DNA of 43,408 nucleotides from Coriobacteriaceae bacterium (GTDB taxonomy: Bacteria; Actinomycetota; Coriobacteriia; Coriobacteriales; Coriobacteriaceae). The notes below the pieces were generated by a model. It was not told the DNA's origin and searched no databases. It saw only the letters and a list, made by a program, of their open reading frames with translations. How positions within the stretch are numbered: position 1 is the stretch's first letter; the number at the start of each line of letters is the position of its first letter. The DNA is taken from the NCBI GenBank assembly GCA_030525945.1, contig JAUNDT010000012.1, positions 1 to 43,408 of the forward strand. Reading direction: 5' to 3'. Shown one piece after another: positions 20,019 through 27,758 of the stretch. The translations under genes were made by a program, and so were the position numbers.

Positions 20019-20684
20019 TCAGCGGTGGTCGATCTTGCGGGCGATAACGTCCGCGATGGTTTGGATAAGCTGTACGAGGACGACGAGCAGCACGACCGTG
20101 ATGATCATGGCCCCGTCCTCAAAACGGTAATAGCCGTAGCGAATGGCGATGTCGCCCAGGCCGCCGGCACCCAGGGCGCCCGCGATGGCGGTGTAGCCCA
20201 GCACGGCGATAAGCGTCACGGCAACACCGCGTACGATACTCGGGCACGCCTCGGGCAGCAGGGCCGAGAACACGATGCGGGGAATGGATGCTCCGCAGGC
20301 CTCCGCAGCCTCGACCGTATCGCGGCTGACCTCGGCGAGCGACTGCTCGATCAGGCGCGCCACAAACGGTGCGGTCGCAACGACGAGCGGCGGGATCACG
20401 CCGAGCACGCCGGTCGAGGTGCCCACGATTGCCTGAGTAACGGGCACGAGCGCGATCATCAGAATGATGAACGGCAGGGAGCGCCCGATGTTGACCACCC
20501 AACCGAGCACAGCGTTGAGCGCGCGCATGGGTCGTAGGCCGTTGGCGGCGGTGAGATGCAGCACCACGCCAAGCACCAGGCCGATCGCGTAGGCGATGGC
20601 GGTGGACACGAACACCATCACGAGCGTGTCGATGGTGCCCTGAACCAGAAGAGGAGCGAACTCCTCGATAAAATCGCTAGGCAT
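20019..20684 (-). CDS. metI: Methionine ABC transporter permease MetI
   Basis: 221 residues with five to six membrane segments and the EAA-type coupling motif EAAEACGASIPRIVFSALLP. The family match includes NIGRSLPFIILMIAL and GYTAIAGALGAGGLGD. The start is ATG at 20684, overlapping the metN stop by 8 bp (translational coupling). The open frame continues upstream inside metN and that part is not real. It forms the channel through which methionine is imported with MetN and MetQ. Confidence 0.94.
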   Translation of the reverse strand: MPSDFIEEFAPLLVQGTIDTLVMVFVSTAIAYAIGLVLGVVLHLTAANGLRPMRALNAVLGWVVNIGRSLPFIILMIALVPVTQAIVGTSTGVLGVIPPLVVATAPFVARLIEQSLAEVSRDTVEAAEACGASIPRIVFSALLPEACPSIVRGVAVTLIAVLGYTAIAGALGAGGLGDIAIRYGYYRFEDGAMIITVVLLVVLVQLIQTIADVIARKIDHR

Positions 20685-21417
20685 CCCAGTCCACCTTTCC
20701 AAGCAGCACGCGCGTGGCCTCGGCCTGAGGATCGGCAAAGACTCGCTCGACACTTCCCTGCTCAACAACACGGCCGTTCTCCAGAACCGCCACGTTCTTG
20801 CAGATCTTCTCAACCACATCCATGGAGTGCGTGATCACCACGAGGGTCACGCCCGTCTCGCGGTTAATGTCGCGCAAGAGCTTGAGAATCGTGTTGGTGC
20901 TCTTGGGGTCGAGCGCGCTCGTTGCCTCGTCGCACAAAATGACCTCGGGGTCGCACGCCAGCGCGCGGGCGATCGCCACACGCTGCTGTTGGCCGCCCGA
21001 AAGCTGGCTGGGATAACTGGTTGCCTTCTCCTTGAGACCAACGCGGTCGAGCAGCTCAAGCGCGTGCGCACGGTTCTCGTCCGTCACCTTGCCGGTTGCC
21101 GCGCGAAACGGGAAGCACACGTTGTCGAGCACCGTTTTTTGCGCGAGCAGGCCAAAGTTCTGAAAGATCATGGCCACACGACGGCGGTAGGCGCGCAAGT
21201 CAGCTCCGGCAAGCTGCGTCACATCGCGACCGTCAACGATGATCTCGCCCGACGTGGGGCGCTCGAGCAGGTTGATGGTGCGTACGAGCGTGGATTTGCC
21301 CGCGCCGCTCATGCCAATGATGCCAAAGATGTCACCGTCGGCAATGTCGAGGCAAATATCGCTCAGGGCATCTTCGTGCCCCCGATATGACTTGCATACA
21401 TGTTGAAGTTGAATCAC
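20677..21417 (-). CDS. metN: Methionine ABC transporter ATPase MetN (short form)
   Basis: 246 residues. Walker A GMSGAGKST, signature LSGGQQQR, Walker B VILCDEATSALD and H-switch ITHS are all present. The usual MetN has about 340 residues with a C-terminal NIL domain that binds methionine and shuts transport down when the cell is full; this protein stops after the ATPase core and lacks it. The start is GTG at 21417 (VIQLQHV) with GGAG 6 bases upstream; the longer frame lies in the leader. Loss of the NIL domain means methionine feedback must act elsewhere, and the leader upstream is a candidate. Confidence 0.92.
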   Translation of the reverse strand: MIQLQHVCKSYRGHEDALSDICLDIADGDIFGIIGMSGAGKSTLVRTINLLERPTSGEIIVDGRDVTQLAGADLRAYRRRVAMIFQNFGLLAQKTVLDNVCFPFRAATGKVTDENRAHALELLDRVGLKEKATSYPSQLSGGQQQRVAIARALACDPEVILCDEATSALDPKSTNTILKLLRDINRETGVTLVVITHSMDVVEKICKNVAVLENGRVVEQGSVERVFADPQAEATRVLLGKVDWDA

Positions 21418-21448
21418 GAGGAACTCCGCTCGCGGATGGTCTTGGATA

Positions 21449-21498
21449 GGCGGGGCCATCTCCCGCCGGAGACAGCCTAGTAGAGGCGCCCGGTCTCC
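21449..21498 (-). promoter_or_regulatory. Candidate attenuator: three mutually exclusive stems before metN
   Basis: In RNA order, GGAGAC (21498-21493) can pair with GUCUCC (21473-21468). UCUCC (21472-21468) can instead pair with GGAGA (21463-21459). GGCGGG (21467-21462) can pair with CCCGCC (21454-21449). Stems 1:2, 2:3 and 3:4 exclude each other as in amino-acid attenuators. The first arm overlaps the end of the Met-rich reading frame. There is no U-run after the last stem, so control of translation is more likely than termination. Function is inference. Confidence 0.4.
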
Positions 21499-21593
21499 AT
21501 CAGTCCGCGGCATACGCGCGGCATGACAAAGTGCCCGGGCGAGGGCATCTCCATGACCATCATCATCGCGCTATGTCCAACAAACGTAATCAT
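21477..21593 (-). CDS. Methionine-rich leader reading frame upstream of metNIQ
   Basis: 38 codons from ATG at 21593 to TAG at 21479-21477. Eight residues are Met (positions 1, 10, 11, 12, 14, 16, 24, 32), with five inside MMMVMEM. It ends 59 bp before the metN start and overlaps a set of competing hairpins. No strong ribosome binding site lies before the first ATG; internal ATGs could serve instead. It could be a leader peptide whose translation senses charged tRNA-Met. Alternatively the ATG run is chance. No SAM-riboswitch consensus is seen in this stretch. Confidence 0.35.
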   Translation of the reverse strand: MITFVGHSAMMMVMEMPSPGHFVMPRVCRGLMETGRLY

Positions 21594-21655
21594 GGGGATG
21601 AGGTTAACAGGGTAACGTATCCCGGGCAACCCGTGAAACAAAAACGCAATAAAGA

Positions 21656-21696
21656 AAAATGCGTCATTTAGGGTCTGACCCTAAATGACGCATTTT
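21656..21696. terminator. Bidirectional terminator, 19-bp perfect stem
   Basis: Positions 21656-21674 pair perfectly with 21678-21696 around a 3-nt loop. On the minus strand a T-rich run (TTTTTCTTTA) follows, so it ends the Asp23-type operon, whose stop lies 12 bp away. The AT-rich ends make it symmetrical. Confidence 0.9.
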
Positions 21697-21707
21697 GGGC
21701 GGGTGGG

Positions 21708-22262
21708 CTATTCGGCGTCTTCGGTGTGGCGCTTTTTGCTCGCCTCGTACTCGTCGCGCGTGACAACGTCCTCGATGCGCAGGTTGATACCCGCAACCTC
21801 CAGGCCGGTCATGGCGGTCAGGCGCTCGGTCACGCGCTCCTTCACGTCCTCAAAGATCGCGGGCGCATAGCAGCCGTACTCGATGATCACGGAGATGTTC
21901 ACGATCACGCGATTGTCGTCGGTCACCTCAACGCTCACGCCCTTGGTGAGATTCTCCGCGCCAAAGGTCTCCTGCACGAGGTGAATGAGGCCGCCCTTCA
22001 TCCCTAGGACATGCGGCACCTCACGCGTGGCCATGGCGACGATCTTCTCGATGACGCCGTTGGAGTACGTGAGGGAGTCGTCCGTATCGTCGTCGATGTC
22101 CTCCACGAGCTCGGCGTCCTCGGCGTCCGCCGCAGGCCCGTCGAGCGCCGTGGATGCCGGTGCCGCGGGAGCCCCCATTGGCTCTACCGCAGGCGAACCC
22201 GCCATTGCGGTTGCCTCTGCCCTCTGATCAAGCTCGACGTTCTCGGTGTTCTCGTCTGCCAT
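21708..22262 (-). CDS. Asp23/Gls24 family envelope stress protein
   Basis: 184 residues. An acidic, low-complexity N-terminus (about 1-60, rich in Ala, Asp and Glu) leads into an Asp23 domain (about 63-175) with the family pattern YSNGVIEKIVAMATREVPHV and VNISVIIEYGCYAPAIFEDV. The family forms an abundant cytoplasmic layer held at the membrane by AmaP. AAGGAGG precedes the ATG at 22262; an ATG at 22286 is less well placed. It is the last gene of an operon with DUF2273 and AmaP genes and ends at a strong terminator. Confidence 0.92.
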   Translation of the reverse strand: MADENTENVELDQRAEATAMAGSPAVEPMGAPAAPASTALDGPAADAEDAELVEDIDDDTDDSLTYSNGVIEKIVAMATREVPHVLGMKGGLIHLVQETFGAENLTKGVSVEVTDDNRVIVNISVIIEYGCYAPAIFEDVKERVTERLTAMTGLEVAGINLRIEDVVTRDEYEASKKRHTEDAE

Positions 22263-22314
22263 GATTTCCTCCTTATTCGGGTGCACTACCCGACTGAATC
22301 AAACGTGCTCGCCG

Positions 22315-22731
22315 TTATTTCCTGCAATCAAAGCGATGCATGAACCTCACGGCATTGCTGCCATCGTCGACCATTCGGCCGATGATAATGCCAACCAGGG
22401 AGAATGCCGCAATAACAATGGTGTCCCAAAGACCGATGACCAAAACCAGCACGGCCACGACAAATCCGATGATGCCGTATAGCGTGGCATGCGGATGCGC
22501 ATCGGCGTACGCCCACGCCGCGCGGCCCACACCCTCAAAAAAGCCAATCGTTGCATCCTGGAAACCGCCTGCGGAGCGCTCGGCCTTTTGCGAAGCGGCA
22601 TGCGCCTGCTCCCAGGCGCGCTCCTCGGTGCCGACGCGCTCGGAGCCACCCTGCGCGGTGCCGGCGGACGTAGAACCGGGTTCCTGTTCAATAATGGCCC
22701 TAGGGGCTTTAGGGGTATTGTTCTCGCTCAT
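22315..22731 (-). CDS. DUF2273-like small membrane protein
   Basis: 138 residues. The first 80 are polar and probably unstructured. Two membrane segments follow (LYGIIGFVVAVLVLVIGLWD and IVIAAFSLVGIIIGRMVDDG), as in DUF2273 proteins of Asp23 operons. The usual form is only about 60-80 residues, so the long N-terminus is unusual. The start at 22731 overlaps the stop of the preceding gene by a few bases, and AAGGAGG lies inside the end of that gene. It probably helps tether or organise the Asp23 layer at the membrane. Confidence 0.78.
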   Translation of the reverse strand: MSENNTPKAPRAIIEQEPGSTSAGTAQGGSERVGTEERAWEQAHAASQKAERSAGGFQDATIGFFEGVGRAAWAYADAHPHATLYGIIGFVVAVLVLVIGLWDTIVIAAFSLVGIIIGRMVDDGSNAVRFMHRFDCRK

Positions 22732-22733
22732 AC

Positions 22734-23285
22734 TTACCGCATAACCTCCTTGGTTACGGTTGTAGTCTTGCTGGGAAGAAAGCACACCTGCACGCGGACA
22801 CCGGAAACTCCGAGCATATCGTCACAGGCAGCTTGGACGCGTGACTGAACGCGATGCGCCAGGCCTTTAAGATCTTTCGAGGTAAGCGCAATTGCGTCGA
22901 CTTTGATCTCCACGCCGTCTTTGTTGCGGCCGACCACACGGGCGCGCACATCCTCGACCATAACGTCGGCACTGGTAGCCGCCGCTCGGGCAACAGAACG
23001 CAGCGCGTCAACGGAAACCTCGATGTCGGGGCAGGCTTCCAGGCGCATGCGCGCCGGCTCGGGCTTATCGAGCGCCATACCAACCAGCACCGCGAGCGCG
23101 TGAACAGCCACGATGCCCAGCGCGATGGCGCAAAGAACCCGTCCGGGCATGGATTGCGTGAGCCAGTGCGCAAAAGAGGGGGCCTTTGATGCGAAAAAGT
23201 CGCTTATTATACTTGCACCCATCGCAAGCACCACAATGACCGCAGCGATATACAGGCAAAACGCTGCCTTGCGTACGTGTTTCAT
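22734..23285 (-). CDS. amaP: AmaP-like alkaline shock membrane anchor
   Basis: 183 residues. Two N-terminal membrane segments (about 10-30 and 50-70) are followed by a C-terminal domain of about 100 residues (IEVSVDALRSVARAAATSAD and VRARVVGRNKDGVEIKVDAI) that resembles Asp23 itself. This is the AmaP/DUF322-like arrangement. GGAGGGGAG precedes the ATG at 23285. It is the first gene of the operon AmaP-DUF2273-Asp23. AmaP holds Asp23 to the membrane in Staphylococcus; the same role is expected here. Confidence 0.85.
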   Translation of the reverse strand: MKHVRKAAFCLYIAAVIVVLAMGASIISDFFASKAPSFAHWLTQSMPGRVLCAIALGIVAVHALAVLVGMALDKPEPARMRLEACPDIEVSVDALRSVARAAATSADVMVEDVRARVVGRNKDGVEIKVDAIALTSKDLKGLAHRVQSRVQAACDDMLGVSGVRVQVCFLPSKTTTVTKEVMR

Positions 23286-23380
23286 CGCCTCTCCCCTCCT
23301 TTACGAACAAACTAAGGCACTTTTCTGCATCGAGAGCGCGTTTTTTGCGCACTCGCCTCGTTCTTAGCAAATTATAAAGC

Positions 23381-23412
23381 GAGCCGGGCCCGTCACACGT
23401 ACGAGCCCGGCT
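23381..23412 (-). terminator. Hairpin terminator after yebC
   Basis: GAGCCGGGC (23381-23389) pairs with GCCCGGCTC (23404-23412). On the minus strand a T-rich stretch (GCTTTATAATTT) follows. It separates yebC from the amaP operon. Confidence 0.7.
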
Positions 23413-23459
23413 CTTAAGCGCATCTTATCAATTGCGGCAAGCGCGTCAACAGCGAGCGC

Positions 23460-24266
23460 TTACTCCTCCTCGAGGGCGGCGATGACCTCGTCGGTCATGT
23501 CCATGGTGGAGTACACGTCCTGGACGTCGTCGAGCTCCTCGAGACGATCGATCAGGCGCTGGACCTTCTTGGCGTCCACACCGGAGACGGCCGTCGGGGT
23601 GGTGGGGACCATGGTGAGCTCGGAGCCCTTAACCTCGATGCCCTGAGCCTCGATGCCCTTGGAAACGGCCATGAGCTCGTTGGCGGCGGTCCACACGACC
23701 CACTCGTCGCCAGCGTCCTCGTAGTCGTCGCCGCCGGCCTCGGCCACGGCCATCATGAACTCTTCCTCATCGCCGGCAGCGCCGTTGGCCATGAGGTTTT
23801 CCTTCTTGTCGTTGGGGTCGACGATCTGCTTGGCAACCACGACCTGGCCCTTGCGCTCGAACTGGAACGCAACGGAGCCGGAGGTGCCCAGGTTACCGCC
23901 CGCGTGGGAGAATGCGGAGCGAACGTCGGCGGCGGTGCGGTTGCGGTTGTCGGTCAGGCACTCGACGTACACGGCAACGCCCGCGGGGCCGTAGCCCTCG
24001 TAGGCGATGTTCTCGTACACGGCGGCGTCGGCGCCGGCGCCAAAGGCCTTGTCGATGGCGGACTTGATCTTGTCCTTGGGCATGGACTGGGCCTTGGCCT
24101 TGGCCACAGCGGCAGCCAGGGAGGCGTTGTTGTCCGGGTTGGGGTCGTTGCCCAGGCGGGCCGCGACGGTGATGTTACGGCTCAGCTTGGAGAACAGGGC
24201 GGAACGCTTTGCGTCCTGCGCACCCTTACGGTGCTTGGTAGTTGCCCATTTAGAGTGTCCGGACAT
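23460..24266 (-). CDS. YebC/PmpR family regulatory protein
   Basis: 268 residues, slightly over the usual 240-250. The N-terminus MSGHSKWATTKHRKGAQDAK and the segment YEGYGPAGVAVYVECLTDN are clear family signatures. The extra residues lie around 140-165 (an acidic stretch before GAAGDEEEFMMAVAEAGGDD). AGAAGGAGC precedes the ATG. The family includes transcription factors such as PmpR and proteins that help ribosomes pass proline-rich stalls; which applies here is not shown. Confidence 0.94.
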   Translation of the reverse strand: MSGHSKWATTKHRKGAQDAKRSALFSKLSRNITVAARLGNDPNPDNNASLAAAVAKAKAQSMPKDKIKSAIDKAFGAGADAAVYENIAYEGYGPAGVAVYVECLTDNRNRTAADVRSAFSHAGGNLGTSGSVAFQFERKGQVVVAKQIVDPNDKKENLMANGAAGDEEEFMMAVAEAGGDDYEDAGDEWVVWTAANELMAVSKGIEAQGIEVKGSELTMVPTTPTAVSGVDAKKVQRLIDRLEELDDVQDVYSTMDMTDEVIAALEEE

Positions 24267-24431
24267 GTAATGCTCCTTCTATTTCCCTGCCCCCTGCGCA
24301 CGCTCGGTGCCTGCGCATCGAGAGCCCATGTAAACACACGTTCAGCATGATATACCGTTTGCCATCTGCGCGAAAGGGGTTTCCGCGAGGCTACACATAC
24401 CGATTGCCCGGCAACGCAAGGCGGCGCCGGG

Positions 24432-25259
24432 CTACCAATCTGCCCGCTGAGGCCGCTTGGCCCAAAGCGACCAGGCAAGCACCGCCGCTCCAATCACGAT
24501 CAAAGGAATGCTCAGGACCTGCCCCATGGTGAGCCAGCCACCGGCCAAATAGCCGAGCTGTGCATCGGGCAGGCGCACGAACTCGACCAGGAATCGAACG
24601 ATGCCGTACCCGAGCACGAACGTCCCCATAATGGCGCCCTGCGGCGGCGTCTTTTTGCGGCGGCTCAGGGCGTAAAGGATCACGAACAGGACGATGCCCT
24701 CGAGAAACGCCTCGTACAGCTGACTCGGATGGCGCGGGATATTCCCGGCGGAGCCGCCGAACACCACACCCCAGGGCAGGTCGGTCGGCTTGCCCCAAAG
24801 CTCGCCGTTGATAAAGTTGGCGCACCGGCCCAGGCACAGCGCCAAGGGAACGCCCACAAACGCGGCGTCGCCCACGGTCAGTGGGTTGAGACGCAGCACG
24901 CGGCAGCCAATGAGGCCTCCCACAATGCCTCCCACCAAGCCGCCGTGGAAGCTCATGCCGCTGATCCCCTGGCCGTTCTGCCCAAAGATAATCTCCAGAG
25001 GATGCTCGAAGTAATAGCCGTTGCTGTAAAAAAGCACGTACCCCAGGCGGCCGCCGATGAGCAGGCCGAACACCACGGCGATAACGAGCGTCATGACGTC
25101 GTCGACGGTGTAGCCCATGCCCCAGCGCTTTTGCGTGCGGTACATGATAAAGCCGGTGAGTAGGGCGCCGAACATATACGCCAGCCCGTACCAGTAAATC
25201 GTGAACGGCCCGGCGCTAAACGCCACCGGGTCGATTGCATGGTAAATCTCGTTGAGCAT
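24432..25259 (-). CDS. lgt: Prolipoprotein diacylglyceryl transferase
   Basis: 275 residues, seven membrane segments. It transfers diacylglycerol from phosphatidylglycerol to the lipobox Cys of prolipoproteins such as MetQ here. Family residues are seen in GISGMSFHGGLVGGIVGG and GRCANFINGELWG, with RHPSQLYEAFLEG near the C-terminal half. The start at 25259 (MLNEIYHAIDP) is used because the residues upstream are Arg-rich and lie over the terminator region; GAAAGG is 11 bases before it. Confidence 0.95.
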   Translation of the reverse strand: MLNEIYHAIDPVAFSAGPFTIYWYGLAYMFGALLTGFIMYRTQKRWGMGYTVDDVMTLVIAVVFGLLIGGRLGYVLFYSNGYYFEHPLEIIFGQNGQGISGMSFHGGLVGGIVGGLIGCRVLRLNPLTVGDAAFVGVPLALCLGRCANFINGELWGKPTDLPWGVVFGGSAGNIPRHPSQLYEAFLEGIVLFVILYALSRRKKTPPQGAIMGTFVLGYGIVRFLVEFVRLPDAQLGYLAGGWLTMGQVLSIPLIVIGAAVLAWSLWAKRPQRADW

Positions 25260-25316
25260 GCTCTGCTGCGCCTTTCGCTTGGGTGCTCTGCGTGAATGCG
25301 TGCGGGCGCTACGCAC

Positions 25317-25345
25317 AAAGGCCGGAGCGCGCGGCCCCGGCCTTT
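25317..25345. terminator. Bidirectional hairpin terminator
   Basis: AAAGGCCGG (25317-25325) pairs with CCGGCCTTT (25337-25345). T-runs stand at both ends. It lies just beyond the Nfu gene stop (25367) on the minus strand and before lgt. Confidence 0.85.
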
Positions 25346-25366
25346 TGGTAGATCGCCTGCTCGCAA

Positions 25367-25648
25367 TTAGAACGGGGCGTACTCGTCGTAGAGGTCGTTC
25401 GCGGCATCTGCGCCGCCGCCGACCTGCTCAACGCGGGTCACGCCAGGCACGTGCTCCTTGAGGATGCGCTCCACGCCCATGGAGAGGGTGAGCGAGCTCA
25501 TGGGACAGCCGGCACATGCGCCGGTGAGCTCAAGCTGGACCACGCCGTCCTCGTCAACGCCCACATAGGTCATGTCGCCGCCGTCTGCCTGCAGATTGGG
25601 ACGAATCTGCTCAAGCACCTCGAGCAGCAGCTGTTCATTTACCGCCAT
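25367..25648 (-). CDS. NifU C-terminal domain (Nfu-type) iron-sulfur scaffold
   Basis: 93 residues, a stand-alone Nfu domain. LRPNLQADGGD-like sequence (IRPNLQADGGDMTYVGVDED) is followed by the cluster-binding GACAGCPMSS (CxxC). It carries 4Fe-4S clusters to target enzymes such as the radical-SAM protein MoaA. AAAGGA precedes the ATG. A monocistronic unit with its own promoter candidate and terminator. Confidence 0.93.
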   Translation of the reverse strand: MAVNEQLLLEVLEQIRPNLQADGGDMTYVGVDEDGVVQLELTGACAGCPMSSLTLSMGVERILKEHVPGVTRVEQVGGGADAANDLYDEYAPF

Positions 25649-25737
25649 GGACGGTCCTTTCTCCCAACGCGCGAGCCGAGCAAGCCGACTCGGGCGGAAA
25701 CGTCATATTCGCAGGCAGTGTACCCACATGAAAGGAC

Positions 25738-25746
25738 ACTATACCA
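25738..25746 (-). promoter_or_regulatory. Extended -10 promoter candidate for the Nfu gene
   Basis: On the minus strand TATAGT (25743-25738) is preceded by TGG, an extended -10. It lies about 90 bp before the Nfu start. No good -35 is seen at 17 bp. Confidence 0.4.
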
Positions 25747-25809
25747 CGCGCGCCCGCAACGCTATTCCATGCATCTCGGACGGCAGCGCATGAGGGGCGG
25801 CCTCAAACG

Positions 25810-26280
25810 CTACTTGTGGTAGGGCTCGCCGCGCATGATCTTAAAGGCGCGGTACACCTGCTCGAGCAGGACCACACGGGCGAGGTTGTGCGGCATGGTG
25901 ATGCGGCCAAAGGAGAGGCGCTCGTCGGCGCGGGCGCGGACCTCGTCGGACACGCCGCAGGACCCGCCGATCACAAACGTGATGGAGCTCGAGCCCCGCA
26001 TCATCAGCTCGTCCAAGTGCGCAGCGAGCTCCTCGCTCGAGCGCTCCTTGCCGCCGATGTCGAGCAAGACCACATGGGAGCGCTCGGGAATGGCCGCAAG
26101 GATCGCCTTGCCCTCGAGCGCGCGGCCAGCGTCCTCTCCGCCGGATTTGGCGGGGTCGCGGTCGGGGATCTCAACGACGCGCACGTTCGCGTACCCGCCC
26201 AGGCGCTTGAGGTACTCGGCGCATGCATCGGCCCAAAAGCGCTCCTTGAGCTTGCCAACCGCGACAACCGTGATTCTCAT
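25810..26280 (-). CDS. rlmH: 23S rRNA pseudouridine-1915 N3-methyltransferase RlmH
   Basis: 156 residues, the usual family length. SPOUT-type methyltransferase that modifies the 23S rRNA pseudouridine near position 1915. Motifs include VVLLDIGGKERSSEELA, FVIGGSCGVSDEV, and the end LLEQVYRAFKIMRGEPYHK, which is nearly invariant. The start is ATG at 26280 (MRITVVAVGKLKERF) with GAAGGGC upstream; the frame above it is not real. Confidence 0.95.
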   Translation of the reverse strand: MRITVVAVGKLKERFWADACAEYLKRLGGYANVRVVEIPDRDPAKSGGEDAGRALEGKAILAAIPERSHVVLLDIGGKERSSEELAAHLDELMMRGSSSITFVIGGSCGVSDEVRARADERLSFGRITMPHNLARVVLLEQVYRAFKIMRGEPYHK

Positions 26281-26330
26281 CCCATGCCCTTCGTTCAGTC
26301 CCGACAGGTCATCGATTGAAGTATACAAGA

Positions 26331-26509
26331 CGTAAGCGGTGCCCTGTCGACGGGCACGAGAGCGGAGGCCTCTTCGAGCGAGATATCGGTGACGTTCACC
26401 GTGTTCGTGGCGGCATCGGCGCTCGTGTACGCAAAGGCGCCCATCGCCACGGGCTCGCCACGGACGCGGCGCCCCCTCCGCCGAAGCCCGTATTCAGGAC
26501 GAGTGGTTT
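26331..26509 (-). other. Gap with possible decayed coding remnant
   Basis: No intact gene. Two minus-strand frames read like protein pieces: LNTGFGGGGAASVASP in one and GEPVAMGAFAYTSADAATN, with NVTDISLEEASALVPVD, in another. A single-base shift near 26460 would join them, which would fit the tail of a decayed gene. I recognise no family. Confidence 0.2.
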
Positions 26510-27613
26510 CTACTCTTGCTTTTTCTCAAGCAGATATTCCCTAAAATGCGGCATGTCGAACGCCACGCGCCCTCGGCCGCGCGTGCCCACGATACCCTGT
26601 TCGACCAAGCGAGCACGGTACTTTGACGCGTAATTCGACGTGACCCCCATGCGCTCGGCGATATCTGCAAGGTCACTCACGCCGTCATCCTCAAGCATTG
26701 CATCCAAAAATCTGATGTCGCCCCTCGAAAGCTCGTAATACGTAGGGTCGAGCACACGAGCATCGAGGTCTTGCTGCGCCAGCGTCACACCCCGCTCCAC
26801 GTCTTCAAACGTTATTTCGCGCGCTGCCGGATTCAAACCCCATGAACGATACCCCACGAGCTGCATCATGAATGGAAATCCCCCGATAGCGTGCAGCATG
26901 CCGTCAATCGCCTCAGGCGAGGCCGTCCTGCCTCCACTCTCAATGGTGAGCTTGAGCGCCGATGCAATCTCGGCGTCGCTCACGCCGCTCAACCTGTGCT
27001 GCACGCAGCGGCGCAAAAACGATATGGATTCGCTACGCAGCAACATCGACACCTGATGCGGGAGCCCCGCCATGAGAAGTCCGACGCGCTTTCCCTCACG
27101 CACGAATAGCTGATACGTCGAGGCGAACGAAACCATCTCATCAAGCGAAGCCGAAACTTCATCTATGGTGAACAGGAGGCCGATCCCATATTTTTCCAAG
27201 CCCGCAATGAGCTCGCTCATGCGCGAGCGCCAGTTGAGCTCCTCTCGCGGAGCCGCCTCCCATTCGATCCCGAACAACTGGGCAATCGTGATGCCCTTGA
27301 GTTTAGGGCTCTCACTCGTCTCGATGAACTCACGTGCGGCGATCTTCGTCTGCTGGTACATATCCTCAAGCATGCCGGGACCAGCGACGACGTTCACCGA
27401 AATCCAACCGTGACGCGTCGCCTCATTCGCCAGATACGAAAGAAGAGCTGTTTTTCCCGTTCCACGTGCTCCGATGAAAATAGTCGCGAGATTGGGGTCG
27501 CCGGGACCTTCGTCAAGTGCGTTGAGAATGTCCTCGATCACATACGTACGACCAGCCATGAAGGGCGGAACGATGCCGAACGTGGGCGTAAAGGGATTGG
27601 CGTACCTCTGCAT
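26510..27613 (-). CDS. AAA-type ATPase with C-terminal winged helix
   Basis: 367 residues. Walker A GARGTGKT (48-55) and Walker B LLFTIDEVSA place it with the ORC/MalT-like STAND and archaeal-type ATPases. The C-terminal 70 residues (DLADIAERMGVTSNYASKYR) form a winged-helix domain. The start is ATG at 27613, with TGGAGG five bases upstream; the open frame continues to 27724 through Lys-rich low-complexity sequence made by a simple repeat and is unlikely to be translated. The family includes many proteins of unknown function, some in mobile-element or toxin contexts. It lies just outside the integrated element. Confidence 0.85.
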   Translation of the reverse strand: MQRYANPFTPTFGIVPPFMAGRTYVIEDILNALDEGPGDPNLATIFIGARGTGKTALLSYLANEATRHGWISVNVVAGPGMLEDMYQQTKIAAREFIETSESPKLKGITIAQLFGIEWEAAPREELNWRSRMSELIAGLEKYGIGLLFTIDEVSASLDEMVSFASTYQLFVREGKRVGLLMAGLPHQVSMLLRSESISFLRRCVQHRLSGVSDAEIASALKLTIESGGRTASPEAIDGMLHAIGGFPFMMQLVGYRSWGLNPAAREITFEDVERGVTLAQQDLDARVLDPTYYELSRGDIRFLDAMLEDDGVSDLADIAERMGVTSNYASKYRARLVEQGIVGTRGRGRVAFDMPHFREYLLEKKQE

Positions 27614-27641
27614 GACATCCTCCAAATGCGGCCCATGCTTC

Positions 27642-27723
27642 TTTTCCCTAGTTTTGCAAGTTTTCCCTAGTTTTGCAAGTTTTCCCTTCTTTTCCCTTTT
27701 TTTCCCAAGTTTTCCCTTTTGCA
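27642..27723. repeat. TTTTCCC tandem array before the ATPase gene
   Basis: A 19-bp unit (TTTTCCCTAGTTTTGCAAG) occurs twice in direct contact (27642-27660, 27661-27679), then shorter TTTTCCC units continue to about 27723. On the minus strand these lie 30-110 bp before the ATPase start. The region is AT-rich compared with its surroundings. It may be a hypervariable promoter spacer or a site array. Not a CRISPR: there are no spacers. Confidence 0.75.
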
Positions 27724-27758
27724 TCTCAGATGAGCTTGCCCTGCCATCATGCCGGGCT

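Noticed and set aside
21418..21655. SAM riboswitch before metN
   Set aside because: I looked for the S-box and SAM-IV core words and did not see them. The Met-rich frame and stems explain the region better, though a search with covariance models would be needed.
27642..27723. CRISPR array
   Set aside because: The units touch each other with no spacers, and no cas gene is in the window.
27613..27724. Lys-rich N-terminus for the ATPase
   Set aside because: It is translated simple repeat (GKL, KKR); GGAGG right before ATG 27613 sets the start.
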